A stretch of 64,000 nucleotides of DNA. It comes from Micromonospora inaquosa. Lineage in GTDB: Bacteria > Actinomycetota > Actinomycetes > Mycobacteriales > Micromonosporaceae. Position numbers and translations under genes: made by a program. The notes beneath the pieces were generated by a model that ran no database searches, was not told the DNA's origin, and saw only the letters and a list, made by a program, of their open reading frames with translations. The stretch is taken from NCBI RefSeq assembly GCF_003857055.1, contig NZ_QGSZ01000153.1, forward strand, positions 1-64,000, written 5' to 3'. The stretch's first letter is position 1. Each line of letters begins with the position of its first letter. Of this stretch, positions 35,301 to 43,487 are shown in pieces.

Positions 35301-38300
35301 CGTCTGTAGCCGTGCCGTCGGACGGAGTCGAGGACATCGTCGGAGCGCGCGTCCTCGCTGGCATCCAGATGGTCAACATCTCGCGGCTGTCGACTCACCC
35401 GGTGCCGATCACCGCTCGTGGGCTGATCACCGTGGCAGGGCAGGGGCCCTCGGATTCCAACGGTGCCGGCAAGTCGTCGTTCATTGCCGGGCTGAGCCTG
35501 CTGCACGCCGACGAGCAATGGCGGTTGCAGTCGGGGGCGCAGGCTGCTGCCGAGTTGCTGTTCACCGCCGAGCTCGCCGGTCAGGAGGCGATGCACGCCA
35601 ACGCCGACCGCGGCTACCTGATCGGCGTGTTCGTGCCGCCGCAGGCCGCGACCATGGAGGAGCTGGATGCGTCGGCGTTGACGGTGTGGCTGCGGATCAA
35701 CCGGCAGAGCCCGCATGTGGAGTTGCGGTGGGTCCATCGGCTGCACGTGCCGTTCGGTGACACGGAGGACGAGCGGGCCGGTGGCGCCGACGGCCTGTGG
35801 GATGCGCTGCCGCGCAGCAACGGCCGCACCGACATCCGCGCCAACCGGCTCGCCCGTACCCTGTACGGCTCGACGGTCAGGTGCGTGTCCTTCCTGTCGA
35901 CGTCGGTACGGGCCAGCCCGACCGCGAACCTGCTCGCCCAGCCGCTCAACGAGCTGACCCCGGAACGGATCTTCGAGGCCATCGGTGCGCTGACCGGCCT
36001 GACCGCCGAGATCGAACAGGAACAGAAGTCCCGGGCCGAGGAGTACGAACATGCCGGGCGGGCCGCGCGGGCCGAGGAGGAGTACGAGCTGTGGGACGAC
36101 CGGATGAAGGTCGTGGAGGACGGCATCGCCTCACGGGAGCGTGCCCGGACGTTGCTGGCCGAGGCGCGTGACAGCTGGCGAAGCCGTTGCGCGCGGTACC
36201 TGGTCGACGGCTTCCACGAGTCCGAGCGGATCGCCGTGGACATCGAGGCGAAGGAACGTCGGCGCAAGGAACTGGACGCGCAGATCGAGACAGCCGGTGA
36301 GAAGGTCCATCGGCTGTCCGACGACAAGGCGTTCAACGAAAGCTGCCGGACCCGGATCAAGACGTACGAGGACCAGAAGGCCGTCGAGAGCGCGCTGAAG
36401 GTCGAGCAGAATCAGAACGTCGGCTCGATCGAAACCCTCAGTGGACAGCTGCGGACCCTTCAAGCCGTCGCGGCCGTCGCTGACGGGCGCACCGTTGAAC
36501 AGGCCGAGGAGGAGATCGCCGAAGCCGGGAGAATGGTCCAGGCAGCGGAGCGGATCAAAGGCCGCACCGAGCACGCGCTGCGGGTTGCCAAGGCGGCGCT
36601 GTCGGCGGCGGAGAAGGGCGAAGATGTCGCGGTCGCCCAGGTCCGGTTGCTACGGGCGAACGACATCACCGCTGCGCCGCTGGTCGACACGATCTCCTTG
36701 ACCGAACAGCAGCGGCCTGTATGGGAAGCTCGGCTGCTGCCCTATCGGCACGCGGTCGCCGTCGCTCACCACCAAGCTCAGGAAGCCGTCCAACTACTGG
36801 CCGCGTTACCTGGAAGCTTGCTGGTCGAAGCAGACCCGGCCGACCACCTGCTCGGGCCAGGCCTGCCGGCCGCCGCGGATCCCGACCTGCCGGTGGGTCG
36901 ATTCCTCGCGGCGTTGGCAGAGCGCGCCGGTGCTGACGGTCATATCGATCCTGTGGCTGGTGTGCACGGGATCGCCGGTCTCCAGGAGGCCCTGACCGGT
37001 CGCGCTGGCCGAATCCGAGCCGCTCAGGATCAACTGGAGAAGGCCGCCGGCGAGGACGACGAGGCTGACGAGGGGATCCGTGAGGCCGATCGGACCAAGA
37101 GCCGCGCTGACGCGCACGTGCGTGGCGCTAAAGCCGAGGCCGAGGCTGGTGCGGTTCAAGGCAAGGTGACGAAGCTCCGTGATCGCAACTCCGCCATCGA
37201 AGTGGAGCTGAGCAAACTCGACGGACCGTTGCGGCAGGCGAAGATCGGCTACGAGGCCGCTCTCGGTGAGAAAGCCGCCCGGGCCCAGCAGATCGACACG
37301 GCGAGCCGCACTCTGGCCACCCTGAAGAAGGAACTCGAAGAGAACCGCAGACAGTGGAGTGCACTGCTCCAGCAGCGTACAGATCTCGATCTTCCCCGCC
37401 TGAACGCTCAGTGGACCGGAACGGTGGGTACCGCCGAGCAGCACCTGCTCACGCTCGATGAGAGCGAGGCGATGCGGCCGCCGGCGGAGTGGGACGAGGT
37501 GTGCGCGCGGCTGGCCAACGAGGTGCGCGCCGCGTGCTTTCCGTCCGGTGACCCGGAGCAGAACCGGCCGGAGGAACTGCGCGTCGTCGACGAGCAACGC
37601 GCCGACCGGCGCACCGGAGCATATGTGCGGCTGATCCCCGATGTGTTGCGGATCGTTGGGAACTTTCTGACCGATCATGAGCGTGTCGACCGGGAGAACG
37701 CCTCCCAGATCCAGCGGGAGCGGCAGGCGAAGACGATCACCCTGACTGGAGCGAAGGCCGCGCTCGACGAGGCTCGGCGAACGTCGGAGGCGCTGCGGTC
37801 GACCACCGCCAAAGCGATTAAGGCGAAGCTGCGGCAGGTATCCGACGAGTTCGACCGGCTCGACCAGACCTATGGCGGCTACGGCGGCAACCTCGACTTC
37901 CCGGAACCGGAGGCCCCCGCCGACCCGGAGAAGCCGTGGCAGTGGACGATCACCCCACGTTGGCGGCGCGGCGAGGGCAAGCCGCCGTCGTCGTACCGGC
38001 TGCGCGGCAACACCGCCCAGATGGACGACAAAGCAGTGAAGCTCGTCTGCGCCGCGGCACTCGCCGGCGCCCAGGACCGGCCGCTGCTGCTGGTCCTTGA
38101 CGAACTCGGCCGCAACCTCGGCGCCGCACACCGCCGCGACGCCGTCGCCCTGTTCGAAAACATCGGCCGCGACCGGGCGATCAGCGTCGTCGGCGCCCTA
38201 CAGGACGACATGGAGAGGTACGCCATCGGCGCGTCCAGCCTCTACATCAAGCTGCGACGCCCGTCCGACGTCATGCCGTACAACCAGGCGCCGATCGTCA

Positions 38301-38380
38301 TCGGCAGCGAAGCCGACACCGCCCGGGTGCAACTGCTCTCCGACTGGATGACCTCGTTCCGGCCGGAGCCGCAGACATGA
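35297..38380 (+). CDS. jetC: JetC, MukB-like SMC ATPase of Wadjet
   Basis: 1027 residues from TTG 35297, with GGGAGG six bases upstream (GTG 35312 is a possible alternative). Walker A is GPSDSNGAGKSS at about 50-61. The middle is long helical, Glu/Arg/Lys/Ala-rich coiled coil (about 280-880) with a short break that could be a hinge. Walker B LLLVLDELGRNLG lies near residue 935, preceded by the signature-like region QMDDKAVKLVCAAALAGA. Its ATPase heads drive loop extrusion on DNA; the associated JetD nuclease then cuts closed circular plasmid DNA. Both neighbours overlap it by 4 bp, so the five genes form one translational unit. Confidence 0.88.
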   Translation: MTSVAVPSDGVEDIVGARVLAGIQMVNISRLSTHPVPITARGLITVAGQGPSDSNGAGKSSFIAGLSLLHADEQWRLQSGAQAAAELLFTAELAGQEAMHANADRGYLIGVFVPPQAATMEELDASALTVWLRINRQSPHVELRWVHRLHVPFGDTEDERAGGADGLWDALPRSNGRTDIRANRLARTLYGSTVRCVSFLSTSVRASPTANLLAQPLNELTPERIFEAIGALTGLTAEIEQEQKSRAEEYEHAGRAARAEEEYELWDDRMKVVEDGIASRERARTLLAEARDSWRSRCARYLVDGFHESERIAVDIEAKERRRKELDAQIETAGEKVHRLSDDKAFNESCRTRIKTYEDQKAVESALKVEQNQNVGSIETLSGQLRTLQAVAAVADGRTVEQAEEEIAEAGRMVQAAERIKGRTEHALRVAKAALSAAEKGEDVAVAQVRLLRANDITAAPLVDTISLTEQQRPVWEARLLPYRHAVAVAHHQAQEAVQLLAALPGSLLVEADPADHLLGPGLPAAADPDLPVGRFLAALAERAGADGHIDPVAGVHGIAGLQEALTGRAGRIRAAQDQLEKAAGEDDEADEGIREADRTKSRADAHVRGAKAEAEAGAVQGKVTKLRDRNSAIEVELSKLDGPLRQAKIGYEAALGEKAARAQQIDTASRTLATLKKELEENRRQWSALLQQRTDLDLPRLNAQWTGTVGTAEQHLLTLDESEAMRPPAEWDEVCARLANEVRAACFPSGDPEQNRPEELRVVDEQRADRRTGAYVRLIPDVLRIVGNFLTDHERVDRENASQIQRERQAKTITLTGAKAALDEARRTSEALRSTTAKAIKAKLRQVSDEFDRLDQTYGGYGGNLDFPEPEAPADPEKPWQWTITPRWRRGEGKPPSSYRLRGNTAQMDDKAVKLVCAAALAGAQDRPLLLVLDELGRNLGAAHRRDAVALFENIGRDRAISVVGALQDDMERYAIGASSLYIKLRRPSDVMPYNQAPIVIGSEADTARVQLLSDWMTSFRPEPQT

Positions 38381-39669
38381 CCGACTCCGACGGCACCATC
38401 CCTGGGGAACCGGATCCCGAGATCACCCTGAGCTGGATCCGCGACTATCCGGGCCTGGTCGCCTACGCACCACTGCCTCCCAGCGGCCGCTACCCCCGCG
38501 ACAGCCGAGGCCGACCGAGACCGCGCTCTGCACGGCTCCGCACCGCAGAACCGAGCGAGGCTCCCCGCCGACCGGACGGCCTGCTCAGCGACAGTGACTG
38601 GAGCTGGGTCATTCGCAGCGAGCACAGCTGGGCCGGTGTCAGCAGCAGGTTAGGCACCGACGCGCTGCGCATCATGCTGGAACTCGCCGAAGCCGGCTGC
38701 GTCACGATCGGCTACACCCTCAACGGCAACGCCCTGGCCCAGCCGCCACGCCGGGTGTACCCGCACCCCGACCTCACGGCAGCCGAGCAAGATCGCCGAA
38801 GCCGCCGTCGCGACGACACCACCACCCTTCGCACCAGGGCGGAGCAGATCGCGTCGGAAATCGCCGACGACTGGCCGGACGCCAGCCGGGCACTACGCAA
38901 CACCGAGCACCCCAATCGGCTGCTGTGGGCGCTGCGCGCCGCTACCGACCTGGCCGAGGGCCGAACCCATGATTCCCTCCGCGCATTCGTGCAGAGCCAC
39001 GCCAACGACACGAAAGCCCGCGACGACGTACACCACCTGCTCGCCGCGATGGGCTTCGACCACGAGACACTTATCGCACTTGGCGTGGCCCGCAACCCGT
39101 ACATCGGGCTCGGCGGCCCGATCCTGCTGCACACGACCGACGGCTCCGTCCTTGACCTGTCGGCCATGCCCGGGCCGCATGACATCCGGCTGAGCCCCCG
39201 CATGCTGCCCCGAGTGACCGTCACTGGGCCGGGTGATGTCCTGCTGGTCGTGGAGAACCGGCAGGCGGCCGAAGCGGTCTGTGACGCCCGGGCCGATCTG
39301 CCGGTCGTCTGGTGCCACGGGCAGCCGCCCGACGCCGTCGTGTCAATGATCGTCCAGGCGGTGCAGCAGACCTCCCGGGTTGTCATTTGCGCAGATGCCG
39401 ACCTCGGCGGCGTCCGCATCACCGCCCGCATCCACGACAACCTGCCGTCGGACACCACCATTCACATCGTGGACGTCGGAACCGTGCTGCACGACGAAGG
39501 TCGACCTTTCAACAGCCATAGCCGCAGCCGCCTCCAGCAGCTCGCACAACGCCCGGATGAGGTCGGAGCGTTCGCGCAACGCTGCCTGCACCGGGGCTAC
39601 GCGCTCGAGCAGGAAGCCAGCGCACGGGCCGCCCTTCAGGCTGTCTTGAATAGCAACCTTTCTGGGTAA
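38377..39669 (+). CDS. jetD: JetD, TOPRIM nuclease of Wadjet
   Basis: 430 residues; ATG 38377 overlaps the jetC stop. The C-terminal TOPRIM fold is clear: VLLVVENRQAAEA has the catalytic glutamate (Glu293) and VVICADADLGGVRI the D-x-D pair (Asp340, Asp342). The N-terminal half is a DNA-binding region of the DUF3322/DUF2220 type. JetD makes the double-strand cut when the SMC complex stalls on a small circle, giving plasmid exclusion. Last gene of the operon, followed 8 bp later by a terminator hairpin. Confidence 0.9.
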   Translation: MTDSDGTIPGEPDPEITLSWIRDYPGLVAYAPLPPSGRYPRDSRGRPRPRSARLRTAEPSEAPRRPDGLLSDSDWSWVIRSEHSWAGVSSRLGTDALRIMLELAEAGCVTIGYTLNGNALAQPPRRVYPHPDLTAAEQDRRSRRRDDTTTLRTRAEQIASEIADDWPDASRALRNTEHPNRLLWALRAATDLAEGRTHDSLRAFVQSHANDTKARDDVHHLLAAMGFDHETLIALGVARNPYIGLGGPILLHTTDGSVLDLSAMPGPHDIRLSPRMLPRVTVTGPGDVLLVVENRQAAEAVCDARADLPVVWCHGQPPDAVVSMIVQAVQQTSRVVICADADLGGVRITARIHDNLPSDTTIHIVDVGTVLHDEGRPFNSHSRSRLQQLAQRPDEVGAFAQRCLHRGYALEQEASARAALQAVLNSNLSG

Positions 39670-39677
39670 ACGTCTTG

Positions 39678-39695
39678 GAGCGCCGCCCGGCGCTC
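39678..39695 (+). terminator. Hairpin after jetD
   Basis: Perfect GAGCGCCG/CGGCGCTC inverted repeat with a two-base centre, 8 bp after the jetD TAA. There is no long T-run, as is usual in high-GC actinomycetes. It marks the end of the Wadjet operon. Confidence 0.6.
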
Positions 39696-39752
39696 GCTGC
39701 CCGCCCTGAACCGAGTAGATGCAGCAGGCCACCGAGGGCCAGAAATGCTCAG

Positions 39753-39784
39753 TCGCACATTTGCACGTTCGCACATCCGCACGA
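39753..39784. repeat. Two-unit imperfect direct repeat, CGCACAT-N2-GCACG type
   Basis: CGCACATTTGCACG (39753-39766) and CGCACATCCGCACG (39770-39783) repeat with a 17-bp period in the intergenic region between jetD and the HEPN gene. Only two units, so not a CRISPR or iteron array; perhaps a protein-binding site for the minus-strand gene ending at 39877 or remnant sequence. Confidence 0.35.
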
Positions 39785-39876
39785 CTGCCCACTGCGCCGG
39801 GTAGGGGCCAACTCGCGGACACCGGAAAATTTCGTATGCTGATCGAGGGGATTACGGGCGGAGGGCTGCCATCAGC

Positions 39877-40752
39877 TTAGGTTAGGCCGGGAATCGGGCT
39901 CGGGAGAAACTTCGCGATTCTTAAAAGAACCTCGATACTCTCCCGAAGGTTGTCGTCGGACAGAGCATTGTGTGGGTTCTCTGGGTGATGGATCATGTTA
40001 CGGACGGCACTGGGCAGGGTCGTCATCTGGTGGGTCACCGTGCCGTCCTGATTCATCCGCGAGTAGGGCGTCGATCGGCGGAGCCCGTGCTCTACGAGCC
40101 AGTTATCGAAGTCCTTCACGGACGTCTTGCCGGCGGAATCCTGCAGGCGTCCAACCATCATCGTGTGGTTAATGATGAGAGTCTGTCGATCGATGTCAGT
40201 TAGGTCGTCGAGAGACGCCCATCCGCTGTCGACAAAATCTTGGTGGTGCCACCTTAGTGGAAGTGGGCGATTATCAACACGATCGGCGAGCACTCGAAGG
40301 GTGAGCGCGAAGTCAAGGCCCGCAACGAAGTCTTCAAGCATCGCCTCGTCCGAATCCCATGCAGCGAGCAAATTCGCCATGAATGCCCGGAAGTCCCAAA
40401 CGTATGGTGCAAGATCCGCCGACGTGAGCGATGCAAAGTCCACGCTAGTAAGAGCGCGTTGAAAGTCCTCGAAGGAGAGACGCAAGTCCGCAGTTCGGTT
40501 CCAGCGCGCCACGGCAATGTCGAACTTCGTCCTGGTCTCCTGATGGGAGTAGCCGAGATGGCAAAGTCGGAAGTAAGCCTCGTCCAGGGTTGTCTGGAAC
40601 CCGGGTTTCGTCTCGACGACATCGTAGGCGTACAGGTATTCGACGTCGGTGAGACTCCCTGGGGGGAAGAGCCAGTGGTGGTTATTCCAATGCCGGTTCT
40701 GGCCCCAGTCAATGGTGATGCCGTTCAGTGATAGCGTGATCGGAGTACCCAT
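39877..40752 (-). CDS. HEPN protein with a HEPN/Toprim-associated N-terminal domain
   Basis: 291 residues from ATG 40752 (the open frame extends 60 bp further upstream). The start MGTPITLSLNGITIDWG and the region up to about 130 resemble the HEPN/Toprim-associated domain, and the C-terminus carries a HEPN-like core with R-N-x3-H in SAVRNMIHHPENPH. HEPN proteins with this motif are ribonucleases in toxin, abortive-infection and defence proteins. The sequence is less GC-rich than the flanking Wadjet genes, consistent with separate acquisition. No operon partner is visible: the methylase/specificity fragment lies divergently. Functional assignment is by motif only. Confidence 0.68.
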   Translation of the reverse strand: MGTPITLSLNGITIDWGQNRHWNNHHWLFPPGSLTDVEYLYAYDVVETKPGFQTTLDEAYFRLCHLGYSHQETRTKFDIAVARWNRTADLRLSFEDFQRALTSVDFASLTSADLAPYVWDFRAFMANLLAAWDSDEAMLEDFVAGLDFALTLRVLADRVDNRPLPLRWHHQDFVDSGWASLDDLTDIDRQTLIINHTMMVGRLQDSAGKTSVKDFDNWLVEHGLRRSTPYSRMNQDGTVTHQMTTLPSAVRNMIHHPENPHNALSDDNLRESIEVLLRIAKFLPSPIPGLT

Positions 40753-40910
40753 GGCCAAATTCTCGCATCGCTTCTCGATCTCGTCACCGCCTCGGGGGTG
40801 CCGATCGAGCACCGGAGTGGCGGGCGCTCAGCACAGCATGCTACTGAGCCAAGCCGGCCAACGGTCTGAATGATGTCCACTGTGAACCGAATGCCGGGAA
40901 AGCCCGGGAA

Positions 40911-41608
40911 GCCTGCAGTATCAGCGCACAGGTGATCGTGTTGCGTCCCAACTCCTCACTGCGGCCGCACGAGATCGTGTTGGTGAAGCAGTATCTGTGC
41001 TCGCCGTTGGCGAAGACAGTTGTTACCGACGGCGTCGGTTTGCACCTGCGTTCGAGCGCTCTGCGCGAGCTGCCGGTGCCTCAACCGGATGAGACGCTGT
41101 CGTCGGCGCTGGTTGACCTCAACGAGGCGGCAGACCGGCTGAACAAGTGGCAAACCGAGGCGGTCAGCTTGGTCGAGTCGGCGCTATCGGAGGAGCCCCG
41201 GGCAGCCAGGGCTCGACTGCTCCGCTCGGGCCGTCTCCTTCGTATGCGGGCGGAAGCGGCCGCTCTTCTCGACGACCATGGCCACGCCGTGCGTACCAGG
41301 TATCCACATCCCGTCGCGTACCGATGGCGTTGGGTTGAGGCCGAGATGAGCGGCGATCCATCCTTTCAGGCATACGATGCTGTGCTGGAGGCAGCTGAAG
41401 TGTTGCTGGCCTACACGGCCATCGTTACCATGGTCATGGCCAGGCGTCATGGCGCCAACTGGATGCCACAGCAGTCGAGATCGGTACCGCGCGATAGGCA
41501 CTGGCCGAGCTCACCCTCGGCGAAACGCGGACTATGCCGGCCGGCACCAGCAGACTGAAGGTCATTGACGGGCTTGAAGAACTCGACCGGCAGCTCGGCT
41601 CTACGTGA
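40911..41608 (+). pseudogene. Remnant of a methylase/specificity-type protein (C-terminal part)
   Basis: A + frame without a good start reads SAQVIVLRPNSSLRPHEI and VKQYLCSPLAKTVV then LRELPVPQPDETL, the pattern of the C-terminal target-recognition/YLxSP region of N6-methylase or type I S proteins. It continues into a helical YRWRWVEAEMSG segment. After about 41470 the reading frame is lost; in another frame the sequence resumes as LDATAVEIGTAR, hits an in-frame TAG, then ELTLGETRTMPAG and LKVIDGLEELDRQ. N-terminus missing plus a shift and stop mean a decayed gene. It ends inside the minus-strand UvrD gene. Confidence 0.62.
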
Positions 41609-43487
41609 TGCTGGGATCTCCGTTGAGGTCGTTGGTGAGATCGGTCAGCGTCAGTGGTTCATCTGCTAGGCCGGACACCTTAAGGGATAGGATCGCCGCT
41701 TCGACATTGTCCGCGTAGACGATGACGGCGAGCTCCTCCCGGGCGCGTGAGACGCAGACGTACAGCAAGCGCCGGCTTCGTTCGACGGTCGTGTCTTTGC
41801 CGTTCGCCTTGTTCTCGCGGTCAGTCTGCGACAGTTCAGCGAGTCCGAGGAGTTTGTCGTAGGAGTATGCCGGCAGGACTCCTTCTGAGTCGTCCAGCAG
41901 AACGATGACCCGCGGGAACTCGGCACCCTTCGTCGCGTGCTGCGTCGAGTAAGGCGACTGACGGCTGACATAGCGTAGGTAGCCTTGGAGCTCGTGCACG
42001 TCGCACGTCATGAACGCATCGAGGACTTCTCGGGCTTTCTCGGACAGGACCTGGTCACTGTGGGGTCCGTCGGGGTCGAGGTATCGGGCGAGTTGTGGAA
42101 CCGGGTCGATAAGTCTGGCGTGGTGTGCGAACCGTAACGTCTTGCCGACCGAGCCGGGGCCGGCGGCGGCGACGAGGCCACGTAGTTCAGTCAAGGCTTG
42201 GCGTGCGGAAGTTAGTCGCTCCCGCACGACGCCCGCTCCAGCGAGGTCGTCACGGATCAGACCGCTGTGCTTGCGCAGGATACGGAGCGCGGCGTTGTCG
42301 TTCGAGGCGTCGCACAAGGGCAGGATGACGTTGGCGAACGGCGTGATGGGCCAGGCTGTGCCTTCGATGAACGCGGTGGCCAGTGCGGGTGGGTTCTTCG
42401 GGTGGAAAGCTGCGTGCAGGTTGGCGAAGCCGAGTCGCCGGGCCGCGAGCTTATGCATGGCGACGAGAATCTTTACGCCGTCAGGTCCGTCGGCGGACCA
42501 GGCGTCGCTCGACGTGCGGTGCGCGAGCCAGCGGCGAACGGCATCCATGCTGGCGACACGGTCGGCATCGGCAGGCAGAACAATGAAGTAGGCGTGTCCC
42601 TCTGGGGTGAGTTCGTCGGGTCGGCCGGGTGTCTGCTTGTTACCGTCGGCGGCGGCTCGTACCCGGTTGACGACCTCGAGCACCCGGCGCGAGGAGCGAA
42701 AGTTTTCGGGTTTGTTGATTAGCGCCCAGTCCGGCTCGGCTGGAACCTGGCCGATGCCCGTGGGGTAGATCTGCTGCATCGGGTCGCCGAAGAATCCAAG
42801 GCAGAAGTCGCTCTTGACGGTTCTGTACATGTGGATCAGACTCGCGACAACGTCCTCCTCCGTATCTTGGCTTTCGTCGACGAAGACGATCGGGAAGCGG
42901 GTCGCAATGACCTTTGCCAGTAGCGGTTGCTCCAGGAGCATCCGCGGCACCATCTTGAGGACATCCGCGTGTCCGACCTGCCCCCTGCCGTAATCGGGTC
43001 CGACGCTGTAGGTGAACTTGCGGACCGAGTGGAGCCCGTCTAGTTGACGTTGGTAGCGAGCTCGGTCCTGGGTCAACGCGTCACGCTTTGTGGGCGCCTT
43101 CGCCTTGTCGATCTTGCCGCCGAGCTCGTCGAGCTTGCCGGCGAGTTGGCGCTTGATCCAGGCACCGATGTCCGACTGGAACGGTGCGACGGCGTCCCAC
43201 AGGAAGCTGTGAATCGTCGACACATAGACCAGAGGGTCGTCGTGGACATCGCCGTGGATCTCGGCTGCGGCGACCTCCGTGTAGGTGATGCAGGCTATGC
43301 GCTGGGTACGCGCTCGGAGCTGGGTACGGCGGGTTGCTGTCACGTGCGCCAGAGCCTTGACGAGCGAGGTAGTCTTCCCGGAACCCGCGCCGGCGGTGAT
43401 GATGAACCCGGCCTTTCCCTTGCGGTCGAGGACGTCGCGGATCAGTCGGTCGGCATCCGTGTCTCGGGCATCGATCCGGCCGGTCAT
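41601..43487 (-). CDS. gajB: GajB-like UvrD/Rep-family helicase of a Gabija-like system
   Basis: 628 residues, longer than the roughly 490-residue GajB prototype. SF1 motifs: Walker A TAGAGSGKTTSLV (32-44), Walker B VFVDESQDTEED, motif III-like DFCLGFFGDPMQQIYP and C-terminal RLLYVCVSRAREELAVIV (motif VI). UvrD-type helicases in Gabija unwind or translocate DNA and stimulate the GajA nuclease. The ATG overlaps the upstream OLD gene stop by 4 bp (ATGA), so the two are coupled. A UvrD helicase immediately after an OLD-TOPRIM nuclease is the diagnostic Gabija layout. The extra length relative to GajB means this could be a related class 2 OLD-helicase pair and not Gabija proper. Confidence 0.82.
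   Translation of the reverse strand: MTGRIDARDTDADRLIRDVLDRKGKAGFIITAGAGSGKTTSLVKALAHVTATRRTQLRARTQRIACITYTEVAAAEIHGDVHDDPLVYVSTIHSFLWDAVAPFQSDIGAWIKRQLAGKLDELGGKIDKAKAPTKRDALTQDRARYQRQLDGLHSVRKFTYSVGPDYGRGQVGHADVLKMVPRMLLEQPLLAKVIATRFPIVFVDESQDTEEDVVASLIHMYRTVKSDFCLGFFGDPMQQIYPTGIGQVPAEPDWALINKPENFRSSRRVLEVVNRVRAAADGNKQTPGRPDELTPEGHAYFIVLPADADRVASMDAVRRWLAHRTSSDAWSADGPDGVKILVAMHKLAARRLGFANLHAAFHPKNPPALATAFIEGTAWPITPFANVILPLCDASNDNAALRILRKHSGLIRDDLAGAGVVRERLTSARQALTELRGLVAAAGPGSVGKTLRFAHHARLIDPVPQLARYLDPDGPHSDQVLSEKAREVLDAFMTCDVHELQGYLRYVSRQSPYSTQHATKGAEFPRVIVLLDDSEGVLPAYSYDKLLGLAELSQTDRENKANGKDTTVERSRRLLYVCVSRAREELAVIVYADNVEAAILSLKVSGLADEPLTLTDLTNDLNGDPSIT

Noticed and set aside
39753..39784. 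Possible CRISPR or iteron array
   Set aside because: Only two imperfect 14-bp units with a 3-bp gap; no leader, spacers or cas genes.
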